DNA of 64,000 bases from Phallusia mammillata (Eukaryota > Chordata > Ascidiacea > Phlebobranchia > Ascidiidae): positions 30,457 through 94,456 of the forward strand of contig QLIY01000289.1 of the NCBI GenBank assembly GCA_003260075.1. Reading direction: 5' to 3'. Shown one piece after another: positions 22,334-34,000 of the stretch. Position 1 is the stretch's first letter. Every line of letters begins with the position of its first letter. The translations under genes were made by a program, and so were the position numbers. The notes under the pieces are model-generated. The model was given only the letters and a program-made list of their open reading frames with translations, was not told the origin of the DNA and did no database searches.

Positions 22334-23553
22334 TTAATGTGGAACATACTTTAGGGTTTCTTTGGACTTCTTCTGATTTCTGAATCGTATAGCCAGCCAA
22401 ACACCAAGCATCTGAAAACCAAATATAGAAATAACGTTGCTGGGTATGAACCCCAACTGTACCTTCTATATTCCAGCATGTTCCCTTATCAAACAATGTT
22501 ATGGAAGAAAAAACATATTTGGTAAGAAGCAATTTGCCAAACAAAGTCTACAGTCTTAAACAACAGCTATCTGGCAAGGTTTAATTTCCTGTGTACCCCA
22601 ATCCTCTTTCCTATCACAGGTGATTAGCTTCTAAGGCCCTCTTGTCTGGTCCAGCCAACATTTTTTTGCCCCAGCCATGATTTACTCACGTTGGTGAAAC
22701 CAGTCAAGCTGGGACCTAAAATTGGAGTTTAACAGGAAAAGAAACCCTGTTGGATAGTTTCAGGCGCCAGAAGATTTTTGTTGCCATGCATTCTCTTCAA
22801 GCAAAATAATCGAAATAAATCCAGCTTAAGACTGATCAAAAATGAAAAATAAACAAAAGAAAAAATAATATATACCTCAGTAAACCTCAAAAATAGTCCA
22901 ACACTCCCTATTACTTCAAACTCATGACTGATTTGTTTTGAAATGACATCACAACAAGTTTTGCATGTAAGGTTGTTGTCAGTAATTACTGTTGGAGGTC
23001 GGCAATAGCCATGCTGAAAAAGGAAAATGCTCATTCAGACCAGAATTTACAATAGATATAGAACAGTCTGGCACTACCAATATGTACCACTTCTTGGTGA
23101 TAGGTTGTTGTTAACCCTTGTTTGTTAACTTAAATTTTTGGCCATGTACTCTTTGTTAATGTTACTTTAACCATTTTTACACGTTTTTACACATAATTTA
23201 AGATGATTTGGTTAGTGACAACCTTCATACATTTTTCAGCATTGTTTGTTTTCCAACCACAGCACACAAAGTAACTTTCAGCATCTCTAATTGCATTGTT
23301 GATTACAATAGCATCAGTTGAGTGCATCCATACTTTTTCCAATCTATTTTTCTATTTAAACAGAGTATATGCTTGTAAAACAGCACAACTATAAAAGTAG
23401 AATAAAATGTTTCTAAATTGTCACAATAATAAGCCCTTGCTGGTTACACTAGCCAATATGGCCAATCTTTCATCACCAGATGCACTAACGAGACCTTATA
23501 GGTCAGGGGTGGGCAACCTGCGGCCCGCGGGCCACAGGTAGCCCTTGATTAAA

Positions 23554-23615
<62 letters not shown>

Positions 23616-25360
23616 TGACAAACAAGCCCAATTATTGTATATTTTTGAGCAGATTAGTGCGCCTGGTGCTATTTTTCTGCGACCTGACAATAGGCTGCGA
23701 GAATCAAATGCGAATTTTATTTGTAGTAAGGCATTTTTGGTATGCAAGGAAGTAAAATCACCGAGTGTCATAAAAAGGTGCGGCCGCAATCTAATTATTG
23801 CAATTGTATTTGGCCCCACAGTGACAAAGGTTGCCCACCCCTGTTATAGGTCAAAAGAGTTTTCACTGTCTGCAGCTAATCATTTATATATTGGCTACCA
23901 TGCTTTTACATTAATAAGTCCTTGCATTTCAGCTTTTAGCAAAAACCTGACCACTTACCACTTTTTCCTCTTGTGTAGAAGCTATAAATGCAGTTGATAC
24001 CGAATATTGAGTGACTGACAAAAGCGACAGTACTACAATGTACTGAACGTTGCACCATTAAGGAACTGCTTCACATAATTGACACAGTTTACTCAAAAAC
24101 ACTGCTTCCCAGTTTATCTACAATATGGCTTTAAGGCATATTACACTCACAATTAAAACAAACTAAAATAAAGAATCTTTAAATATTTATGCCCGTTGTC
24201 AAAATTTAATAATTTGAGGTAGGGGGGGGGGTATGGTAGACACAGTTTACTCAAAAACACTGTTTCCCTGTTTATCTACAGTATGACTTTAAGGCATATT
24301 ACACTCACAATTAAAACAAACTAAAATAAACAATCTTTAAATATTTATGCCCGTTGTCAAAATTTAATAATTTGAGGTATTTTCTGGACAAATCCAGTTA
24401 ATAACATAAATTATAACGTCAGTGGTGAGATTCAATTTTTTTGTCAGCCGGTTCTATCACAAAAGTCATATTTTTCAGCCGATTCTGTTACAAAAATTCA
24501 TTGACAGTAACCAGTAATGCTAACCGGTTCCCTGATCTCATAAAATTTTGTGAGATGGTTCTATAGAACCGGTGCGAACTGGCTGAATCCCACCACTGGT
24601 TAAAGTGCATAGGGTCACAAGTTGCAAAGGCGTTAAAAATTGTCAGGTTAATTGCATAAAAAACCTAGAAAATTTATTGGATTATTAACCAAATTTGTAT
24701 TTTAGAATAAGAAGACATGAATGTTGTTACAAGTTAATTAGCAAGTGCATTATTCCGAAGTAAAAATCATTGCTTGTCCATGATGAAGCATATTGAAAGA
24801 AACATTAAAAAAAGGATACAATCATTAGCAGGACCTGGTGATGCCTAATACTAGCAAATAACGGGGGGGGGGGCGAAGTAAAAATCATTGCTTGTCCATG
24901 ATCAAGCATATTGGAAGAAACATTAAAAAAAGATACAATCATTAGCAGGACCTGGTGATGCCTAATACTAGCAAATAACCCCAGAATGGATGTAAAAAAC
25001 AAAAATACTTCAAAGAAAAAATAAGGAACTGAACCTATGAAAAACATTTACAACATTAATGAAAAAACATTTAAAGACACATAAATGTTGAAAAGCCAAT
25101 GTAAAACTTACATTGTGGCAAGTCAATGATACGTATTGCTTTTATACAATCCCATTACAATGAGACCGAACGATATGAGCTGTAAAAACAAATACAAAGG
25201 TTAACATTTTTTCACAGTGTAACGCTACAATAATGGTACAATATGACTTAGTTTAAAAACAACCTGTGTTGTTGTGTATCTTTGATCACTGCAAGCTTAC
25301 CACAAGCAGAATATTCAGCAAAATCAGAAAGATCCTTGAACCATTAAATGCACTGAACAT
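22334..25360 (-). CDS. TSPAN31: Tetraspanin, TSPAN31/TSPAN13 type
   Basis: Exons: 25301-25360, 25112-25179, 24937-25034, 23959-24042, 23223-23351, 22876-23013 and 22334-22411, giving about 217 residues (human TSPAN31 is 210). Visible parts: TM1 (LILLNILLV then LISFGLIVMGLY), TM2 exon ending ASIRHHQVLLMI, TM3 (YIVVLSLLSVTQYS), a large loop with VCCGWK and KTCCDV, TM4 (EVIGSVGLFLRFTE) and the tail MLGVWLAIRFRNQKKSK. RHHQVLL and LGVWLAxRFRNQK are typical of this tetraspanin subgroup. In exon 2 every frame has a stop before the strong donor (TGA after SNTYH in the expected frame), so one base is probably wrong there or splicing differs. The donor of the CCG exon is weak (AAG|GTTGTC); TAT|GTGTAA 36 nt downstream is an in-frame alternative. 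A partial copy of exon 3 lies at 24817-24862, left of the joint at 24863. An acceptor at 25406 suggests a 5'UTR intron or trans-splice site. Confidence 0.85.
23504..23843. mobile_element. hAT-like element with 8-bp duplication (CAGGGGTGGGCAACC type)
   Basis: The ends are CAGGGGTGGGCAACCTGCGG and AAGGTTGCCCACCCCTG. A perfect target duplication ttataggt lies at 23496-23503 and 23844-23851. The interior is interrupted by the poly-G run at 23554-23614. It inserted into an older palindromic repeat of the 8741 type. It sits in an intron of the TSPAN31-like gene. Confidence 0.9.
23554..23614. other. Long poly-G run, probable gap inside a transposon
   Basis: 61 G with no duplicated flanks. Part of the hAT-like element is probably missing. 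Glycine- or proline-rich frames across it are artefacts. Confidence 0.7.
24420..24598. mobile_element. Non-autonomous hAT-like element, 179 bp (family A)
   Basis: The ends are CAGTGGTGAGATTCAA and GCTGAATCCCACCACTG, and the interior is homologous to 1561-1740 in the inverted orientation (TCTATAGAACCGGTGCGAAC). The candidate 8-bp flanks tataacgt and gttaaagt match at only five positions, so the target duplication has decayed. Confidence 0.8.
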
Positions 25361-25405
25361 TTTGCTTTCAATCAAATTCCACACAACAGGAGTAGGAAGA
25401 TATCT

Positions 25406-28034
25406 CTGAAAAATACATAAACTAGGCTCAGAAAATAACTACAAGCTTAGTGTTACTGGTATAGTAACAGTTCATTTCAATTTACCATCCTTTATACATC
25501 AAACATTTCCAGCAAACTTTACCTTAGGCCTGCAGGCATCAATTAATTGTGATAATATGAGTAAATTGCTATCATTTGGGCAGCCTCTGGCAATTAACAT
25601 TTTTTCATGTCTGGGTTTTTGTAGTCTGTGTCTTGCAGCATGGAAATGCTTGGTGAATCGGTTTGATTAAGTGCCTTTAATAGAGCTGGCATGCTACACT
25701 TGTTCCACTCTACAAAATATCCGCCATTCTACAAAAAAATCCTCTAGTTATTCAAGACATGCACAAATTTATTGAACATTGTTTTTGGAATCTTGGATTG
25801 GCAGTTGATAGTAAAATCACATTAAAAACAAATTTTTGGAAGCTGAATCTTTTTTTAGTGTCAATTTTATGTTGTAATTGGTTATTAGGACAACAAGCAC
25901 ATTTCAAATGAACCTATGTTTCTTCAAATTAGTCAACCAGGCCGGAAAAAAATAGCAAAAAGTTATTCTTTTAATACGTTCACATGCTTTATGACAAAAT
26001 TAAAACACCTGATGTCCTTTAGGCAGTAGCAGGACACACATGGCCACAACACCTCAACGAATGCCAACTACAACCTGAACAAAAAGCGCTATTTCAGTTT
26101 GGTGTTTGGACCACATAAAAGACGAACTTTTTAATTACATGATAACAAATTACCATTTGTACCGAAATGTACCGAAACCTTTGATTTGTTTACCATAAAG
26201 ACTTACACCGTTCTCCAATTCCCAAACAAACACCTGGTTTGTGGTTTCTTTTGCAGGGTATTCCCCACTAGGGGGGGGGGCCACCGTTTTCCAATTCCCA
26301 AACAAACAAACACCTGGTTTGTGGTTTCTTTTGCAGGGTATTCCCCACTATGGGGGACTTTTGCATCTAAATCTATAGAAATGACTTTTTTTGTTTGTTT
26401 GAGCAAGTCGAAAAACTTACTTGTTGGGATGGAACACAATCTTGTTATGGATAAAATAAAATTCCAGTCCGAAGCTAATATTCATCATTTGCTTTGATAA
26501 ATTACATGTCTGAATAGGTTGTCAAAAACAAAAAAAAACAAAAAAAAATTAACATAGACCGATTTAAGCACACTGGTCATAAACTAAGTTTGTTTTATCA
26601 TATTTAAGCATCGATTGGGGGGGGGGGTTAACATAGACACTGGTCATAAACTAAGTTTGTTTTATCATATTTAAGCATCGATTGGATGGCAGAAGGGGTG
26701 AATAGAATAAAAAGAAGGAGTGTTCCTGCTTCTTGTCAGGATTCCCAAATTTTGTTTTTATTGCTGACTTCTGCACTTGGGCAGTCAAGCGAAAAGCAAT
26801 TATTGCACGCAACAGACATTGGAGACGAGAAATTAAGAAGCTAGTCGGTAAGATTATTAATGAGTTTTTAGTTTATTTTTACTTATGTGTGAGGTTTATG
26901 TTCACTATTAATTGAAAAATTGACTAATGTAAAAGTCACAAAGAAGGTTTTAGTTTAATTTCACACACAGTATAGTTTGGGAGACGCATGTCAAATGTCA
27001 ACCAATACTTTTTCAGATTTTTTACCTGATCGACAAGTGAACAGAGTCTAGATCTAGACGCTTGGGACTGCGACCCCATACCTATTTATGAGTCAAGTTT
27101 TACAAATAATGAGTTATGAAGTGATATTGAATTGTAGTTCCTGTTTCTCGCTTACAAATTCCCAGGAATTCATCCATAAATCTCGTGTCGATTTCGAACT
27201 ACTCACTCTAAAGAATTACATAAAATAATTCTACAAAAAACTGCAAACGAATATCTTACCATGTTTGTTTTGTATTTTGTAAAACATATGCACCGAAGAA
27301 TGCCCTGGACATATCGGTGGTGGTACTACTACATAGTAAATACTGCATGTTAGGACACGCTAAGCATTTTTAATGACACACATATACTTTGCGGAAACTA
27401 TAATTTGTGGGCCTTTGAAAGCGGTTTGAGCTATTTGGGTTGGGGTGAGGGTATGCAATTTAAATAACACTACAACCCGATCTCATTTACCCTTGTTGGG
27501 GTTTATATTCTCATATTCCACAAACCATGCAGTATACTATGCGGTGTACGGGTGTACCATGCAGTGTTTAGTACCACCCAGGCCATATTGTTATCTTTTG
27601 CTTTTCAGTTCTGTGGGGGGGGGGCATTCCACAAACCATGCAGTATTTAGTACCACCCAGGCCATATTGTTATCTTTTGCTTTTCAGTTCTGTTGCCACA
27701 AACCTCATGTGTTTATTCTCAATCTTAAATATAAAGTAAGAAGTTGCTTAATTTATTAAACATACTTTAATTATCACATCAAATTCCTGAGACCCTAAGC
27801 AACAGTCTCTTAGCCTTTTTTATTGCTGTTTTGACAACAAAAAACATAAAGTCTACAAAAATGCATCATTTTTTGATGAAAAACACTGTTTGTTTTATGT
27901 TTAAGCAGTTACTGCATTTAGAAATTCACCAAACAAAAAAAGAGCTAGAAAATGACTTGAATCTTGAACTATTAAAAAGATATCGGAAGCGCTGATATTT
28001 GAAAGTTTTGGTAAAATTGTTGTGTGATGCAAAC
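25406..28034. other. Divergent intergenic region, TSPAN31-like / BLTP3
   Basis: The two genes start on opposite sides, so both promoters are expected here. Three joints (26271, 26618, 27615) carry duplicated flanks. I see no coding exon; short frames such as 26733-26915 have no splice partners or domain similarity. Confidence 0.5.
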
Positions 28035-31000
28035 ATGGCTGGATTAATCAAGAAACAGATTTTAAAGCATCTGTCAAAGTAAGTTTGTGAAATAAATACA
28101 ATATCATGTTTTGATCATGTTGTAACTTTGATAAATCGTCAGTATGGTGTATATTTACTTTTGAACATCTCCACTTTTTAATTTAGCTAGTATTAAAAAA
28201 ATTTGTTTCCAGGTTTGCCAAAAATCTTTCAGCTGATAGTATTCAACTGAGCACTTTACGTGGCGAGGGTGAATTGTCCAATCTTGAACTAGACTGCGTC
28301 GCCATACAAAACCTAATCAACCTACCGACATGGCTTCAAATTAACCACGCAAAATGCAATAAAGTGCATGTGAAGGTATAACACTAATATAGCAGTACAT
28401 ATAATGTTGCTGTCAGACATATTATAACTCTATAGTAGATTTTAAGGTACTTAAAACAACATAGTTTCTGTCTGTGATACGCTAAATTTTTGTTTCTGAG
28501 GGAAATTTTAACCAAATTAGCTTTTTTGAGAAGAACTTTTGATGGAATAAAGCTGTTAAATCTAAACTTTTTACAGCCCACAAATTTGCCTAACATTTTA
28601 CATTAACCAACAATCTAGTTATCCTTGAAATATTTTAGGCAATTGATGTTTGTACATGTGTTACAATGTGTCTTTAAGTCCGAGCGTTTTAAGAGGCATT
28701 AAGTGATTAATTATATAGTTGGTTTGTGTATAATTGGAAATATTAACTTCACAGACCAAACAAGTTTTCAGCAATGTCACATCATTACTGAAAACTAAAC
28801 TCGTAACGGATCTTATGTTATGTGATGAGTTTCTAATTGTTACGTTTATTTTACTATATGAATAAAATTGGTTTTGTGTCTATGTTTAGATATAAAAAGC
28901 AGATTTTAATTTCGCTTTTATTTTAGATACCATGGACAAAACTTAAAGGAACTGCAATTACTATTGTAAGTTTTTTGTGACAATAAACTTACTTTATTCA
29001 ATGTCTGTTCTAAAATTAACATTTTTCTTTTTCATCTTCAGTTTCTTGATGCCGTCGAGTTGGATATGGTTACTTGTGAAAAGCCTCGGCCCCCTAATGG
29101 ACCATCTCCCATCGAGGCATCAGCGTCAAGGTAAAATAATGAACATACTTGTGTATGTATAATTGTATATGCTTGGAAAGCTAGCTGGGTTAAGTGTAAC
29201 CTCCTTGCAAGCCTGGTATACTGTGAAAGTGGTTGTCAAAATGCGTGTCACTAGTGTACATGAAAGTTTTTCTAGTGGTGTCTGCAAAACAGATTTAAGA
29301 TAAAATGATGGTTTAGGCAAGAATTTTTAGATCATGTTATTTGTGCTATAGTTGATTATAAATGGTTTTGCCCATGTCTAGCTTGGGACATAACACCCAC
29401 AATATGCAAAAGAAACAAAAGAATAACTAATCTGTGTCAATTTTTTCTGTCTTTATTGTTTATGTTATGAGGTTTTATCACATTTTCTTGGCATAGGTAA
29501 TATATATGCCAACAATGTAATGTTAAATGGTTGATTAGATGAGGACACTATACATGGACTTGAAATACATGGATTTATTCATTAACATAATTGCCGAGAA
29601 ACTGGTATATATCAGTGCACTGATGATGACAATAGAGATTGTTGAAACGTCTGCATGATGTATTCTATATACAACAGTTCTTTGGCAGTTATGTTTATGA
29701 TTAAATTGATTAGATGAGATTTAGATATAGCAGCTTCATAGCAGTGGACTTTGGTACTACACTGACATTTTAAACGCAATTTGCCTACACACACATGACA
29801 TCTGTGTCTGGCCCTAAAGGAATAACTAAATCACTTAGTCAATATTTTAACATTTTGTGGCCTGGGGGGGGGGACAGCTTCATAGCAGTGGACTTTGGTA
29901 CTACACTGACATTTTAAATGCAATTTGCCTGCACACACATGACATCTGTGTCTGTCCCCAAAGGAATAACTAAATCACTTAGTCAATATTTTAACATTTT
30001 GTGGCCTATAAAAAGTCCCACTTGAGCAAGTTGTTAACGCAACATGTTAATATCTTCTTAGATTTTAGTTCACTTTTTTGACTAACATTTCTGCTTTTCA
30101 GTGGAGATTTGAGTTATGGATTTATACAAAAAGTTTTGGAGGGAATCGCTCTTCGGATTAATTCCATCAGTGTCAACTTTTCTTCTGCTGTATTTAAAGC
30201 TGAATTTCAGGTTATTTTTTTTTCATAGTCACAACACAGATACAAATATATATTTTAAGTTTGCTGTGATAATTCTGCTGTTACATATTACACTAAAACT
30301 GAGATGCACCTGTTTTACACATTATGGCATGAAATCTTTGCCACTGGTCAATATTCAGAAAATTTACGTTTACAAAACTGCTTTGATTTATCTAAATATT
30401 GTTATCTAAAATTGATTTATCTAAAAAAAAAACAGTAAATATTTTGTTGTTTAAATTTTATGTATTTCATACACATTTTATTTTTTCTAAAATTTTTTTT
30501 ACTCTTTTCTTGGTCTAGCTTTCCCAATTATTGGTATACAGTACTGATCCAGATGGCAAACAAGCAGATTTGCGATTTACGAGGATATTGAACAAAGAAT
30601 GTGGACAGGTTGGTATTACAGCTGCAACAAAAATGTGTATGTGAAACTGCTTTTGGCCATAAATTGTTTGTTCCATTGATGCTAAATGCTTTTCTCTGTG
30701 TAAAATAGAGAAAGTATCTGAATATTCACTATAAATAACATAATTGTATACAAGGGCCACAAAAAGGCTGTTCATATCCTTGTTCAATTAAGTTTCGCAA
30801 GTATTAAGAAAACACAATAGACTTACTTGTATGCTTTGACCTTTTTTGACATGTCATGCTGTACAGCGTTTTACATTGACTGAATGAATCTGTGTATTTT
30901 GGGTCAGATTTTTGATGGCCATAAGTCAACAATGCCAGTCATATGAGTTATATCATGTGGTGCACACTTTGACCATCTGATTATGATTTGTTTAGTTCAG

Positions 31001-34000
31001 TGGTTCCCAAACTTTTTTCTTTTAAGGCGCATTTTAGAAAAAACAAAAATTATTTGGCGCACTTCGAACATTTGAATAATTTTTTTAGCTGACAAAGGCA
31101 CTAACTATGAGGTCATAAAGCCGCTATACAGGTCACTCTCATAGTTAAATAGCCTAGTTGAACATCTCAGAGACGTGGAGCATGTTGGCCTAGTGGTCTA
31201 AGCACCTGGTACTACTACTCTACTTGATTGATTTTAATTTCAATATTTTTTGCGGCACACCTAATGACATCTCGTCGCATAGTTTGGGAACCACTGGTTT
31301 AGTTGCTCAACAAACCTCATTAACTGACCATGAACCTTAACTGGTCACTGCTATAATAGTATGTTCAGAAAAAATGTAAACATAACGGTTAGCTGTTTTA
31401 ACTTCCGAATTTCTTAACTGTAGTTTTGTGGGTAAAAATTTTATCTTACTATATTTAATTGTAATAACTTGTATTTAAAATCTGTCGATGCCAATAGGTG
31501 AAACATATACTTTCTTTAGCATTATCGACTGATTGTGTTTCTTTGGAAACTTGTTTCCATATTTAGAGTTATACTTAGGAAAAAAACAGTGATCGTAGTT
31601 AAGTATGCTGCCTGTCAGGGGTCAGATACTACTCAATCGATTGATTCTAACTTGTGTTTAACTTTTAATTTACCTGTCAGCCAACACAAAATTAACTGTT
31701 TTTTCAACAAATATAACATCTAAATCGATCACCACAAAGCACGTTAATTGTAAACCTGTTTTTTGTTACCATTTTGCTTTCTAAAGTAGCACAATGATCT
31801 ACATCAAATCGTTCGTAGTTAAAATGTGGCATTTTTGTTCTAGGTCCTTACATTCAAGAAAGTAACATGGCAGACAATGCGGATTGCAGTGGACAGTGCG
31901 ACATCTTCAGTCGGAAGTGGACTTACAACTCCAATAAGACTCATCACTAACCAAGCCCAGATAAAAATTGTGCTACGCAGAAAGGTGAGTGTTGAAAAAA
32001 TTACCTCGCAACCAAAAATGAAAAATTTTCATGGTATAGCATAGAGATTTAATTTTACTTGATGTCCAGGCTATACGCTTTTTAGTTTTGCAAATATTTT
32101 TAGCTAAATGCTGAGGTTTAGAATAGTATTTGACTATAGATATACTGGCGTTTTTAAGAGGAAAACTTTTGAGAAAGAAGCAATTAAATACATGACATTG
32201 GGACAGAAACTTGTGTCATTCTCAAATGAAATAAATGTAAAAAACCTGAAGTGAATGTTTTAACAAAACAAAAATTACTCTATTTTTTTGTCAAAAATGA
32301 TTTGTTAAAACTAGAAAAGATGTGAGTTTGGTGTTCTGTTAACACCATTATGCAATAATGTTGATTTTAAAGCGGGGGGGGGGGTTTGGACAGAAACTTA
32401 TGTCATTCTCAAATGAAATAAATGTAAAAAACCTAAAGTGAATGTTTTAATAAAAAAAAATTACTCTATTTTTTTGTCAAAAATGATTTGTTAAAATTAG
32501 AAAATACGTGCGTTTGGTGTTCTGTTAACACCATTATGCAATAATGTTGATTTTAAAGCACTTGTGCGCAGCACTTGATGACAATGGCACTATTAACACG
32601 CAGTGTATCAAGTCTAGTGTCTTGTCAGGCAATTTCCTTGAATTAGCATAATTGCTATACATGTGACATTGTAAATGCAAAGCACTGTGCTGCTTAAGCA
32701 GACAGCAATCAATGCAAGGCTTTGTTGGAACTACTTTCAACGAAATTTTGTCGATAATCTTACTCGGATTGTAAAACGTCTGTTTAAGTGGTCTCAAATG
32801 CACCCTTATAAATATTTAATGGATATTTTTGTTTTCTTAATTGATTGCAGCCAAATCAATCCATTCCCATTCCCATTGTTTATTTGTATTCAAATATATT
32901 TTAGCTTTTATACTGGAATTACTGTTAAGGTAACCACTGACATTTATCTAAATAGCTTGCTTATATATATATTTTGAGATATTTATGGTAAACGTCCCGT
33001 GTATATAAAAACAAACTATCATTACATTTTGTGAACATTTTTTTTCATTTATTTATATCATATTGCAATTGTTGCTTTTTTTTAACCCAATCATTTTCCT
33101 AGAAATCATGACAGTATAGAACCCCCTTCACATTAATGCAAACTAACTATCTTTGAATTTCCATGTCATATAGTCAGGGTTGCCATACCGTCCTTTTTTC
33201 TAAGATTTGTCCTTATTTTGAAGGGCAGTGTCTTAGAAAAATGCATTGTCCTTTTTTCTTAGAAATGTCCTTATTTTGATTTGTGTTTTTATTTTGTCTT
33301 ATTTTCAACATTTACTAGTCAAATCCTTGCTACAAGTAACATAAACCTATAGACCTGAGCTGCCAGGAGATGTACAAAGTATTTTCTACGAACAAGGTGT
33401 TGCTGGAATGAATTGTTTCTGGCCAAAATACTACATATGATATGTCATGGCTCGTATAAATGCAAAGATTTGTTCAAAAACGTTTGTTTCTATTCATATG
33501 AAAATTTCATTTTTCCATTATCCCTATTTTTGGTTTCAAGTCGATGGCAACCCTGCATATAGTGTAAAATAACGATTCATAGCTATTGCACTGTTAACCT
33601 TCATGCACCAATTGCCTACTATTAAGCATGTAACAACTGTATATGGTGCACAGATAATAAGGTCCTAAATGTTTAAGTGTAGTTGTGTCCTGAACAGTTC
33701 AAGCTAACAACTGATGCTTTTCCCTTTTTAGGTTTCAGATCTGTCTGTTTTAGCTTCACAATTGCACATCCAGTTCGATGACCTTCTGTGGGTTTTAACA
33801 GACGCACAAGTCCAATCAGCTCTACTATGTGTGAAGTCTATTAGGGAAACAATTGAACGCTCGCAACAGCAATCTAAACAAGACCGGGCTGCAAGTGCCC
33901 CTCAAGCTAATGTGGTATGTAAAGTCCAAAAACATTGCTTTCTAGTTTTTGAAAAACATTGGTTCCCGTGAGGTATACTGTAACAACAAAAGTTGTCTGG

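Larger units (their letters stand above)
28035..33914 (+). other. BLTP3: BLTP3 exons 1-8 (chorein-like N terminus)
   Basis: Exons: 28035-28078, 28213-28375, 28927-28965, 29042-29130, 30102-30210, 30519-30608, 31844-31984 and 33732-33914. All boundaries are GT-AG and in phase. Conserved stretches include LEGIALRINSISVNF, LTFKKVTWQTMRI, TTPIRLITNQAQIKI and FDDLLWVLTDAQVQ, which repeat the beta-strand pattern of a lipid-transfer groove. Confidence 0.9.

Noticed and set aside
23545..23997. Polyglycine or polyproline ORFs on both strands
   Set aside because: They exist only because of the 61-nt G run inside a hAT-like element.
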